A stretch of 64,000 nt of DNA from JAYWGN01 sp043778255. Lineage in GTDB: Bacteria > Bacteroidota > Bacteroidia > Chitinophagales > Chitinophagaceae. The notes below the pieces were generated by a model that ran no database searches, was not told where the DNA came from, and was given only the letters and a program-made list of their open reading frames with translations. The stretch is from positions 33,296 through 97,295 of the forward strand of contig JAYWGN010000034.1 in the NCBI GenBank assembly GCA_043778255.1, written 5' to 3'. Shown one piece after another: positions 23,906 to 31,767 of the stretch. The position numbers were made by a program, and so were the translations under genes. Position 1 is the first letter of the stretch, and each line of letters opens with the position of its first letter.

Positions 23906-26674
23906 GTGAACAAAGCAATTTTATTACTTACAACATTACTCTTTTCATTTACAGCATTTACCCAAACAAAAGGCACATTAACCGGCAAAGCATTTGACCA
24001 ACAAAATAATACTATAGCAGGTGCTACAGTACTAATAAATGGTGTTACTAAAGCCAAAACAAATGTGGACGGTACATTTAGCATAACCATAGCTACAGGC
24101 ACTTACGAAGTAACCATAACATCAGTAGGCTACGAAAATACGGTGCTAAAAGCAGTAACCATAACAGCAAATACTAACACTGATATAGACCTATTGCTTA
24201 ACGTAAAAAAAACAAAAGGTGATGCGGTAGTAGTTAAAGGTACAGCAGTAGGTACTCGTAAAGAAACGGTAAATGCAGGTATAGCATTTCAAAAAAATAC
24301 TAATACAGTAGCAAGTATAATAACCGCCGAAAGTATAAAGAGAAGCCCCGATAGAAATACAGGTGAAGTGCTTAAACGTACACCAGGTGCTAGTGTACAA
24401 GAAGGGAAGTTTTTGGTAATACGTGGCCTGGCCGATAGGTATAACCAAGCAATGCTTAACGGTATACTACTTACAAGTACCGAACCCGATAGAAAAACAT
24501 TTAGTTTTGATATAATACCAAGTGCAATGATTGATAATTTGGTAATTAATAAAGCATTTGTACCGGAGTACCCTGGTGAGTGGGCAGGTGGCTTAATACA
24601 GGTAAACACTAAAGATATACCAAGCAAAAACTTTTTAAATATATCAATAGGTTCGGGCTTTAATACACAAACAATTGGCAATACTTTTTATAAAGACAAT
24701 GCAGGAAAATATGATTGGCTAGGCATTGACGATGGTACCAGAAGTTTGCCAACAGGCTATATTACAAAAAACAAATTTGATAGCGAAACCGCCAATAGCA
24801 AAACTACAATGGGCAAAACCTTACGTAATGCTTGGGCACCTACGGCAAGTACTGCACCAACTAATGCTAACTTTCAAATAAGTGGTGGCTTTAGTAGCAA
24901 ATTGTTTGGACGCAAAGTTGGAGGTATAATAGGGTTGCTTTACAACAAAAATAATAGGTACTTAAAACTACTAAACAGAAACAATATATTAGCAGGTACC
25001 ATATTTAGCATAAATACTAATTTGGATGATGACCGCTACCAACAAGATGTACAATTAGGTGCATTAGGTAGTGTAACATTACAATTAAATAGTGCAAATA
25101 AAATATCGGTAAAAGCTATAGTAAATGTAAATACTGCCAATAGTACTACTAACCGAAATGGTATAGATTATACAAGAGATGAAGATATAAGAGGTAGCGA
25201 ATTTACATTTAAACAAAATACTTTTTTTACCACACAACTTAATGGCGACCATAGCTTAGCAAAAAATTTGAAGCTTAAATGGTATGGAGCATTTAATATA
25301 TTAGATGGCTACTCACCCGACCAACGACGTATATTATATACCAAACAAGCAGGTAGCAGCAACCCTTACCGTTTATTATTAAGCAACACCTTATCACAAC
25401 AAAGTGGTAGTAGAATATACCAGTTTTTAAATGATTATATATACACTACAGGTGGCGACCTTACCTATACCCTTAAAAATAAGCAAACCATAAAAGGTGG
25501 TTATATGTTGCAAATTAGAGACAGGTTATTTGATGCCAAATTATTTGCAAACTACTTACCTACCGATAACGATGCACTGCGTCAATTGCCTGCTAGTACA
25601 GTATTTGCACCCGAAAACTTTGGTAATGGAACAGATAATAAATTTGCCTTTGGTGCTATTAAAGGCAACACATTTAGGTACTTAGCCAATACTATACTTA
25701 ATGCCGGTTATGTACAATTCGATAACGAATTGTTTGAAAAGTTAAGATTAGTATATGGAGTACGAGTAGAGCATTTTGATCAATTAGTGGGCAGTGTTTA
25801 TAGAGACGATCCAAGATTTAGTAACACAAAAGTGTTGGACTTTTTGCCAGGGCTAAATGCTACTTATAAAGTAAATACAAAAACAAATATTAGGGTATCA
25901 GCTTCGCAAACCGTTATACGACCTGAGTTAAGAGAGTTGTCATTTTTAAATTTATTCGATTTTGAATTAAATGCATCGGTACAGGGTAACCCTAACTTAA
26001 AGCGAACTAAAGTTACCAACTTTGATGTACGTTACGAACTGTATGCTAAGCCAGGCGAAGTATTTACAGCAGGGGCATTTTACAAAAAATTTGTAGACCC
26101 AATAGAGCAATTATTTAACGAGGGTGCAGGTGGTGCTAGTACTTTTAACTTTCAAAACCCCGAACAAGCCTACTCCTACGGTATAGAAGTAGAGTACAGA
26201 AAAAAGTTGAATGCTATACAGGCATTAAAAAACTTTACATTTCAAGCCAATGGTGCTATAATAAAAAGTAAAATACAAGATAGTAGGTACAATGTTGATA
26301 GGCCATTGCAGGGTCAATCGCCTTACTTAATTAATATTGGATTACTATACGATGTAGAAAAGTATGGCCTTAATGCTACATTACTTTACAACCAAATTGG
26401 TGAACGCATATTTTTGGTTGGCGATATATCATCGGGTGCTGGTTCGCCTAATATATACGAAGCCCCAAGGCCATTACTGGACTTTCAGCTAGCTAAAAAA
26501 ATACTAGCTAAAAAGGCTGAATTAAAAATGAGTGTATCGGATATACTTAACCAGAAACAATACTTTTATCAAAATGCCGACACTAAAACAAGCCTACAAA
26601 AAAATGTAGATGCTTATAGATTTACTAGAAGATTTGGTACCACATTTAGCTTCTCATTTAATTACACCTTATAA
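23906..26674 (+). CDS. TonB-dependent outer-membrane receptor with carboxypeptidase-like N-domain
   Basis: A protein of about 922 residues. The GTG at 23906 is chosen because the TTG at 23888 lies inside the -7 element. A signal peptide (NKAILLLTTLLFSFTAFTQ) leads into a carboxypeptidase-regulatory-like domain (GTLTGKAFDQQNNTIAGATV..., about residues 22-105), then the plug (RSPDRNTGEVLKRTPGASV, FLVIRGLADRYNQAMLNG, DIIPSAMIDNLVINKAF) and a 22-strand barrel to the C-terminus, which ends in aromatic residues (TTFSFSFNYTL). It would import a substrate using TonB energy. The next gene encodes a lipoprotein, a likely surface partner. The substrate is unknown; the upstream 11-bp repeats hint at phosphate control. 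Confidence 0.93.
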   Translation: MNKAILLLTTLLFSFTAFTQTKGTLTGKAFDQQNNTIAGATVLINGVTKAKTNVDGTFSITIATGTYEVTITSVGYENTVLKAVTITANTNTDIDLLLNVKKTKGDAVVVKGTAVGTRKETVNAGIAFQKNTNTVASIITAESIKRSPDRNTGEVLKRTPGASVQEGKFLVIRGLADRYNQAMLNGILLTSTEPDRKTFSFDIIPSAMIDNLVINKAFVPEYPGEWAGGLIQVNTKDIPSKNFLNISIGSGFNTQTIGNTFYKDNAGKYDWLGIDDGTRSLPTGYITKNKFDSETANSKTTMGKTLRNAWAPTASTAPTNANFQISGGFSSKLFGRKVGGIIGLLYNKNNRYLKLLNRNNILAGTIFSINTNLDDDRYQQDVQLGALGSVTLQLNSANKISVKAIVNVNTANSTTNRNGIDYTRDEDIRGSEFTFKQNTFFTTQLNGDHSLAKNLKLKWYGAFNILDGYSPDQRRILYTKQAGSSNPYRLLLSNTLSQQSGSRIYQFLNDYIYTTGGDLTYTLKNKQTIKGGYMLQIRDRLFDAKLFANYLPTDNDALRQLPASTVFAPENFGNGTDNKFAFGAIKGNTFRYLANTILNAGYVQFDNELFEKLRLVYGVRVEHFDQLVGSVYRDDPRFSNTKVLDFLPGLNATYKVNTKTNIRVSASQTVIRPELRELSFLNLFDFELNASVQGNPNLKRTKVTNFDVRYELYAKPGEVFTAGAFYKKFVDPIEQLFNEGAGGASTFNFQNPEQAYSYGIEVEYRKKLNAIQALKNFTFQANGAIIKSKIQDSRYNVDRPLQGQSPYLINIGLLYDVEKYGLNATLLYNQIGERIFLVGDISSGAGSPNIYEAPRPLLDFQLAKKILAKKAELKMSVSDILNQKQYFYQNADTKTSLQKNVDAYRFTRRFGTTFSFSFNYTL

Positions 26675-26733
26675 ACAAACAATCTTTTTATTTTAAAATT
26701 AAAGTTTAAAACATACAACACAAATAATAACAC

Positions 26734-28197
26734 ATGAAAAAGTACATTTTATTTATTACTACAATTGCCATACTAAGTGTAGCTGCTTGTAGAAAAATTG
26801 AAACAGACGGACGAACGGAAGTAATAATAGTAAACGGTGGCGGTAGTGGTACTACTGGCCAAACCATTACACTACAAGGCCGAATAAGTGCCGATACCAT
26901 TTTGCGAAAGCAAAATATATACATACTTAAAGGATTAGTATATATGGTGGGTAACAAAACAATGACTGTAGAAGCTGGTACAGTAATAAAAGGTTCATTT
27001 AGCGGTGCAGATGTAGCAGCACTTATAATAAGCAGAGGATCTAAGTTAGTGGCAGAAGGTACACCTACTGAACCAATTGTATTTACATCGGCATCGCCTA
27101 ACCCACAAAGTGGCGATTGGGGTGGTATAGTTATATGTGGTAAAGCTCCTATTAATACAAGCTTTAACAGTGTAGCAGGTTTGTACGAGGTAGAAGGTGG
27201 AGTAAATAATAGCAATGGCGATGGCCTTGCAGGTAGTGGCGATGCAGCTGTACCTACAGCTATACCAACTGACAATTCGGGTATTTTAAAATATATACGT
27301 ATTGAGTATGCTGGCTATGCTTTTCAACCCGATAAAGAAATTAATAGCCTTACAATGGCAGGTGTTGGTAGCGGTACTACTATAGAAAATGTACAAACTA
27401 CTTATGCAAAAGATGATGCATTTGAGTGGTTTGGTGGTACAGTAAACTGTAAATATTTGATAGCCTACAAAACACAAGATGACGATTTTGATACCGACAA
27501 TGGCTTTAGCGGAAAAGTACAATTTGGATTAATAATAAGAGATTCAGTAATAGCCGATATATCAACATCAGAAGCATTTGAAAGTGATAATAATGCAACT
27601 GGTACTGCTGCTACACCAAAAACAACATGTATATTCAGCAACATTACTGCAATAGGACCACGAGCTACATTGAGTAACAATGGCAATACACTATTTAGAG
27701 CTGGTGCTCAAATAAGAAGAAATTCAGCCCTAAGTTTGTTTAACTCAATTATAATTGGTTGGCCACAAGGTGTATTAATTGATGCTAGTAGCGGTTCGCC
27801 AACTGACCTTAACTTTAACGATAGCTCACTTAGAATGCGAAATGTAACCTTAGCTGGTAATACTATTAACATTAAATATACAGTAAGTGCAAGTGCACCA
27901 ACAGGTGCATCTGATGCAAGTATAACTTCGTTTCTTACCAATTCATTTTACAATAATGATATACTTACCAATGCAACAGATGCTAAATTAATACAACCGT
28001 TTAACTACTCAGCACCTGACCCTACACCGTTTGGTGGTAGTAATGGTAACCAAAAAATATTAACAGGTGGTGGCTTTACCGATGCTAAGTTTGTAGGCGA
28101 TACTTACTTTGATAAAACAGTAACATTTAGAGGTGGTATAGCACCTGCTGGCATATTAGCTACATGGTGGAAAGGATGGAGCAAATTCAGCAATTAA
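26734..28197 (+). CDS. Lipoprotein with beta-helix-like repeats, partner of the TonB receptor
   Basis: A 487-residue lipoprotein (lipobox LSVAAC, Cys19). The mature part is rich in Gly, Thr and Asn, with repeated short strand motifs (MTVEAGTVIKGSF, GSKLVAEGTPTEPIVFTSA, DWGGIVICGKAPIN, KYIRIEYAGYAF, FEWFGGTVNCKYLIAY) that suggest a right-handed beta-helix. It lies 59 bases after the receptor gene with no terminator between and is followed by one, so the two form an operon. In SusCD fashion it may capture substrate for the receptor at the cell surface, though it is not a SusD fold. Function is inferred from context. Confidence 0.78.
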   Translation: MKKYILFITTIAILSVAACRKIETDGRTEVIIVNGGGSGTTGQTITLQGRISADTILRKQNIYILKGLVYMVGNKTMTVEAGTVIKGSFSGADVAALIISRGSKLVAEGTPTEPIVFTSASPNPQSGDWGGIVICGKAPINTSFNSVAGLYEVEGGVNNSNGDGLAGSGDAAVPTAIPTDNSGILKYIRIEYAGYAFQPDKEINSLTMAGVGSGTTIENVQTTYAKDDAFEWFGGTVNCKYLIAYKTQDDDFDTDNGFSGKVQFGLIIRDSVIADISTSEAFESDNNATGTAATPKTTCIFSNITAIGPRATLSNNGNTLFRAGAQIRRNSALSLFNSIIIGWPQGVLIDASSGSPTDLNFNDSSLRMRNVTLAGNTINIKYTVSASAPTGASDASITSFLTNSFYNNDILTNATDAKLIQPFNYSAPDPTPFGGSNGNQKILTGGGFTDAKFVGDTYFDKTVTFRGGIAPAGILATWWKGWSKFSN

Positions 28198-28222
28198 TCA
28201 AAAACGTATTAGATAAATTATA

Positions 28223-28255
28223 AAGTGTGCTTAGCAATAGGCACACTTTTTTTTT
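28223..28255 (+). terminator. Rho-independent terminator
   Basis: A perfect 8-bp stem AAGTGTGC / GCACACTT with a 10-base loop is followed by nine T residues. It ends the TonB-receptor/lipoprotein operon. Confidence 0.9.
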
Positions 28256-28351
28256 ATGCACTTTATACTAACCCAAAGTTAATAGTAACTTAATATAAAG
28301 TTTACTATGCCATTATATGCACCTGCTAATTTTACCTTACAAATGTATGTT

Positions 28352-28819
28352 ATGAAAAAAACAATAGCCATTACAATAGTACTTGCAGCATTAGGCAACT
28401 TAATAATTATGCTTTTAGAAAATGTATTGTTTTTAAAAGCCGATATACTTGCTTTGCAAAATAACCTAATGAGTGCAAAAGTAGGTACTAATGTAAATAG
28501 CTTATATGAAGCTATAGTGCTGTACAAAAAAATGGGAATATGGCTATTTGCTTTTGCATTGCTAAGTACAATTTTATACTTTGTAAAAGTAGCTAACAAA
28601 CAAATGATTACTTATATATTGGTTGGGTTTTATACAATAGGTTGTATGGCTAATGTGCTAGTGGTGCCACACCCAATATGGTTTGTAGCTACTACAGTGG
28701 TTGTGGTAATAGCTCCATTTGTGCTAGTACCACAAATTATACATACTATAAAGCACGTAATTGCCTTAACAAAATCATACTACTACGGCAACAAAAATTA
28801 TACAACTAATTTAGGGTAA
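28352..28819 (+). CDS. Four-helix membrane protein of unknown function
   Basis: A 155-residue protein with four hydrophobic segments (about residues 4-26, 60-82, 87-108 and 110-132). The ATG at 28352 is preferred to one at 28307. Upstream, GTTAATAGTAA, CTTAATATAAA and GTTTACTATGC start exactly 11 bp apart (28278, 28289, 28300), similar to the repeats before the TonB receptor, so it may share that control. It converges on the histidine kinase gene with 31 bases between stops. No family recognised. Confidence 0.6.
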   Translation: MKKTIAITIVLAALGNLIIMLLENVLFLKADILALQNNLMSAKVGTNVNSLYEAIVLYKKMGIWLFAFALLSTILYFVKVANKQMITYILVGFYTIGCMANVLVVPHPIWFVATTVVVVIAPFVLVPQIIHTIKHVIALTKSYYYGNKNYTTNLG

Positions 28820-28850
28820 CCCGCCCCAAAAAGAAGGATGCTTATATTAT

Positions 28851-29888
28851 TTATCCTCTTTGCATAGTAAAGCCAAATGTACTGCCTACGCCTATTTGGC
28901 TACGTACATGTATAGTTTGGTTATGGGCTTCTATTATATGTTTGCATATAGCTAAGCCAAGTCCGCTACCACCAATTTTTCGTTCTCTTGCCATATCGGT
29001 TCTGTAAAATCGTTCAAATATTCTGTTCAAATGTTCCTGTGCTATACCACTACCATCGTCCGTAATTTCTATAAGTAATTGTTTGGTATCATACAGTTCA
29101 ATAGTGGTGGTAATAGTGCCGTTTTGTTTACCATACTTTATGGCATTTACAATTAAGTTGGTAAGCACTTGCCTTATTTTTTCTTTATCGGCCCATACTT
29201 TAAGGTGAGTAGTATTATTTTTATTGCTAATTAAATGTATATTATTTTCCTTAGTTTGTATTTGCAAACTTTCGTATACCTCCGTTATCAAATCGTTTAT
29301 AGCAAAGCTGCTAAGTGTTAATTGTTGCTGATGGTTTTCGAGGCTTGTTATTTCGTCGAGGTCGTGGAGGAGGCTAATGAGCCTATCAATACTTTTACTT
29401 GTATTTTGCAAAAAACGTACATTCACTTCTTCATTATACAAAGCACCATCCAGCAACGACTCTACATACCCTTGTATAGAAAATACAGGAGTTTTTAACT
29501 CATGGCTAAGGTTTTGCAAAAATTCTCTACGGTATTGTTCGTTTTTTTCGAGTAAGGTAAATGCAGCTTTATTATCGTTGGCCCAGTTTTCTACATCTAT
29601 ACTTACATCCTGTAAGGTTGGGTGTGGTAGTAGGTTTTCGTTATAAAATGATTCTCGTTTACTAGCTTTAGTTTGATTAATAAATTTGTAGATTGTTCGT
29701 ATTTTTTTATCCACTATTTGTTGCACATAATACCATACTGTGGCAAATACAATTATAAATACCAAAGCCGCTACAATAGCACAATTAAGTATATGGTTAA
29801 ATACTGCATAACTAATTACAAACACCAATATAAATGATATGCTAGCACCAAACAATGCAATTGTTCGAGGGCTATAATTTTTTTGCAT
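28851..29888 (-). CDS. PhoR-like sensor histidine kinase
   Basis: A 345-residue membrane kinase. Two membrane helices lie close together at about residues 10-30 and 35-55, leaving almost no periplasmic sensor domain. The HisKA dimerisation domain has the phospho-acceptor in LSHELKTPVFSIQG (His129). The ATPase domain has the N box (LTNLIVNAIKYGKQN), the G1 box (EITDDGSGI) and the F/G2 box (FERFYRTDMARERKIGGSGLGLAI). The start is 17 bases after the stop of the response regulator gene, so the two form an operon. As in PhoR, the lack of a periplasmic sensor suggests it senses through a partner protein. Confidence 0.92.
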   Translation of the reverse strand: MQKNYSPRTIALFGASISFILVFVISYAVFNHILNCAIVAALVFIIVFATVWYYVQQIVDKKIRTIYKFINQTKASKRESFYNENLLPHPTLQDVSIDVENWANDNKAAFTLLEKNEQYRREFLQNLSHELKTPVFSIQGYVESLLDGALYNEEVNVRFLQNTSKSIDRLISLLHDLDEITSLENHQQQLTLSSFAINDLITEVYESLQIQTKENNIHLISNKNNTTHLKVWADKEKIRQVLTNLIVNAIKYGKQNGTITTTIELYDTKQLLIEITDDGSGIAQEHLNRIFERFYRTDMARERKIGGSGLGLAICKHIIEAHNQTIHVRSQIGVGSTFGFTMQRG

Positions 29889-29905
29889 AAGTTAAGTTAC
29901 TACTA

Positions 29906-30580
29906 TTATTGCAATTCAAATTTGTAACCTACCCCTTTAATTGTTTTTATACAATCCACATCTAATTTGGCTCTTATTTTACGTACATGTACATCTATAG
30001 TACGGTCGCCTACTATTACTTCGCTGCCCCATACGGTATCTAATATTTCGTGTCGCAAAAAAACCCTACCTGGCTTGGAGTGTAACAAACTTATAAGTTC
30101 AAACTCTTTACGAGCCAGTGTAATTTCTTCTCCATTTACATATACCAAATATTTTTGAGCATCTATTTTAAACTCTTCAGTTTTTATAGTTTGGGTATCT
30201 ATAGCTGACCGTCTAAACAGAGAGTTTATTTTTGTAAGCAATACTTTAGGGCTTATAGGTTTGTTAATGTAATCATCGCCACCTACTTCAAGTCCTTTTA
30301 CTTGTATGCTATCATCGCTTAAGGCGGTTAAAAATATAATTAAAGTATTGTCGAATAAGGGATTGGCCCGTAATATTTCACAAGCCTCAAGGCCCGATTT
30401 TTTGGGCATCATTACATCCAGTATTATTAAGTGTGGTATATGTACTTTGGCTAACTCTACAGCTTCATCGCCATTTTTGGCAGTTATTACAGTATAGTTT
30501 TCGGCTCGTAGGTTATAGCTTATAAATTCTACAATATCGGGTTCATCGTCGGCTATAAGTATGGTTTTTGCAAAACTCAT
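29906..30580 (-). CDS. OmpR/PhoB-family response regulator
   Basis: A 224-residue two-component regulator. The receiver domain has the acidic pair DD at residues 11-12, the phosphorylated Asp55 (LIILDVMMPKKSG) and the conserved lysine in DYINKPISP. The winged-helix DNA-binding domain follows (LARKEFELISLLHSKPGRVFLRHEILDTVWG, RTIDVHVRKIRAKLD, IKTIKGVGYKF). The ATG at 30580 starts at the usual MSFAKTILIADDEPD; another ATG at 30610 lies inside the upstream 73-bp repeat and next to the -7 element, so it is unlikely. The kinase gene follows. PhoB/PhoP type is the best guess. Confidence 0.93.
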   Translation of the reverse strand: MSFAKTILIADDEPDIVEFISYNLRAENYTVITAKNGDEAVELAKVHIPHLIILDVMMPKKSGLEACEILRANPLFDNTLIIFLTALSDDSIQVKGLEVGGDDYINKPISPKVLLTKINSLFRRSAIDTQTIKTEEFKIDAQKYLVYVNGEEITLARKEFELISLLHSKPGRVFLRHEILDTVWGSEVIVGDRTIDVHVRKIRAKLDVDCIKTIKGVGYKFELQ

Positions 30581-30597
30581 AATGTACTTTGTTTTCG

Positions 30598-30605
30598 CAA
30601 AATTA
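30598..30605 (-). promoter_or_regulatory. -7 element of the response regulator promoter, cut by the repeat border
   Basis: On the minus strand TAATTTTG (TAnnTTTG) lies 18 bases before the regulator ATG. Its first five bases are inside the 73-bp repeat and its last three outside. In the far copy the matching bases read TAATTGCA. Confidence 0.5.
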
Positions 30606-30673
30606 ACCATTATACTTTTGCTATCTAATTTTAACCATATTATGTAATTGTTAACATAGCTAGCCTACCTTTT
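30601..30673. repeat. 73-bp direct repeat, copy 1 (response regulator promoter region)
   Basis: Bases 30601-30673 match 31570-31642 at 71 of 73 positions in the same orientation, offset 969 bp. The copy contains TTAACC twice and TTAACA, and covers the region upstream of the response regulator. The MNT and HEPN genes lie between the two copies. Confidence 0.92.
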
Positions 30674-30778
30674 ACCAGTAAGTAGGGTTTATTTGTTGTA
30701 AAGCCGCTACTGCATTTGTGTATTTATAGCTATAGTATTAACTAATAGTGATTGTAAGTTGTAGGGCATTATTTTACA

Positions 30779-31081
30779 TTAGTAAGAAATTGCAAACTGA
30801 GAAATTTCATGCACAAATGGATTTTCGGCATAATCGTTCATTGTAAATAAATGAACTTGCATTTGCGGAATTCGCTTAGTGTTTTGCAAAAAACGTGTAT
30901 TTTCAAAAGGGTTTTCAATAAAGCTTGACGAAAAAACAGCAATATCAATATCGCTATATTGGTGTGGCACACCATTAGCATACGAGCCAAAAAGCCACAA
31001 ATGCTCAACAGGCACGCCTTGCTCTATTAAAGATTGCTTAAAATCAGCAACAATAGTATTTATATTTTTTCTGCTAAACAT
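30779..31081 (-). CDS. MNT-family nucleotidyltransferase antitoxin
   Basis: A 100-residue minimal nucleotidyltransferase. The active site is WLFGSYANGVPHQYSDIDIAVF, with the GS pair and the D-x-D residues. In HEPN/MNT modules this protein inactivates the HEPN ribonuclease by adding AMP groups to it. Its start overlaps the end of the HEPN gene by 22 bases, as expected for such a pair. It appears intact. The module lies between two 73-bp direct repeats. Confidence 0.88.
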   Translation of the reverse strand: MFSRKNINTIVADFKQSLIEQGVPVEHLWLFGSYANGVPHQYSDIDIAVFSSSFIENPFENTRFLQNTKRIPQMQVHLFTMNDYAENPFVHEISQFAISY

Positions 31082-31451
31082 TTTTTTAATAGTAGTGCAT
31101 TTTCCATTAATTGTAATGCCAAATCAATGGTGGTGTACTTGTAAATCAATAATTTATAATCAGGGTACCTACCCTCTATTTGATACCTCTGTATATCATC
31201 TACAAATTTTGATTGTAACATATCCAATTCTACATCAGTATCAGCTAATAAGTATTTTAATTCATGAATTCTTGGTGGAAAGTTTGCGGTATTCTGTTTT
31301 ATCCATAACGCTTTACATATTTTTTCTAACGAGAGATGAATGCAGAACAAAGCAAAAACAAAATCTTTTTTCTCAAACATATAAACGGCTCTTTCCCAAT
31401 CAAGTTCCGATTGTTGAACCAGTAATTAATATGTTCCTCTTTTGAAAGCAT
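31060..31451 (-). pseudogene. HEPN-domain toxin gene with a one-base frameshift near its start
   Basis: The downstream frame (from ATG 31380) encodes 106 residues of a HEPN domain (FALFCIHLSLEKICKALWIKQ, FPPRIHELKYLL). Upstream, ATG 31451 starts MLSKEEHINYW, and another frame then supplies SELDWERAVY leading straight into MFEKKDFVFAL. The two pieces are joined only if one base is added near 31418-31421 (GAACC to GAACCC on the plus strand), giving WVQQSELDWERAVYMFEKK, which fits the family. The gene is therefore broken, or there is a sequencing error, or the short form from 31380 is used. HEPN proteins are RNases. The antitoxin gene follows with an overlap. Confidence 0.8.
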
Positions 31452-31767
31452 AGAGTAAAGTTATAAAATATTGTTGGTTCAACTTTACAAAAGGAGTAAT
31501 ACATTTATAATTCTAAAATGGCTAAATACAATGGCAATGGGTTTTATTCATTGAAAAAAAAAGAAATGCAATTAACCATTATACTTTTGCTAGTTAATTT
31601 TAACCATATTATGTAATTGTTAACATAGCTAGCCTACCTTTTTGGTAATATTTACGTCAATAAGTGTAGTTAAGTAATATTTGGCGGTATTTTTGCCAAC
31701 TATCAACTATTGCCAACACAAAAGGTAATTTTAGCCTTACGGCTAAAATAAATTAAATACACAGTTT
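31452..31767. other. Intergenic region with repeat copy 2 and a hairpin
   Basis: This 316-bp gap holds no gene. Besides the 73-bp repeat copy at 31570-31642 it contains a perfect hairpin, ATTTTAGCC (31728-31736) / GGCTAAAAT (31741-31749) with a TTAC loop, 19 bases before the next gene. No T run follows, so it looks like a leader element rather than a terminator. Confidence 0.55.
31570..31642. repeat. 73-bp direct repeat, copy 2
   Basis: This matches 30601-30673 with two mismatches (TAGTT here for TATCT). Relative to the minus-strand HEPN gene it lies about 120 bases upstream, in the same relation as copy 1 to the response regulator. Outside its left border the sequence differs, which changes the last three bases of the -7 element. 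Confidence 0.92.

Noticed and set aside
30879..31445. 188-residue plus-strand frame over the MNT/HEPN genes
   Set aside because: It is the antisense shadow of two genes with clear family motifs and shows no recognisable protein.
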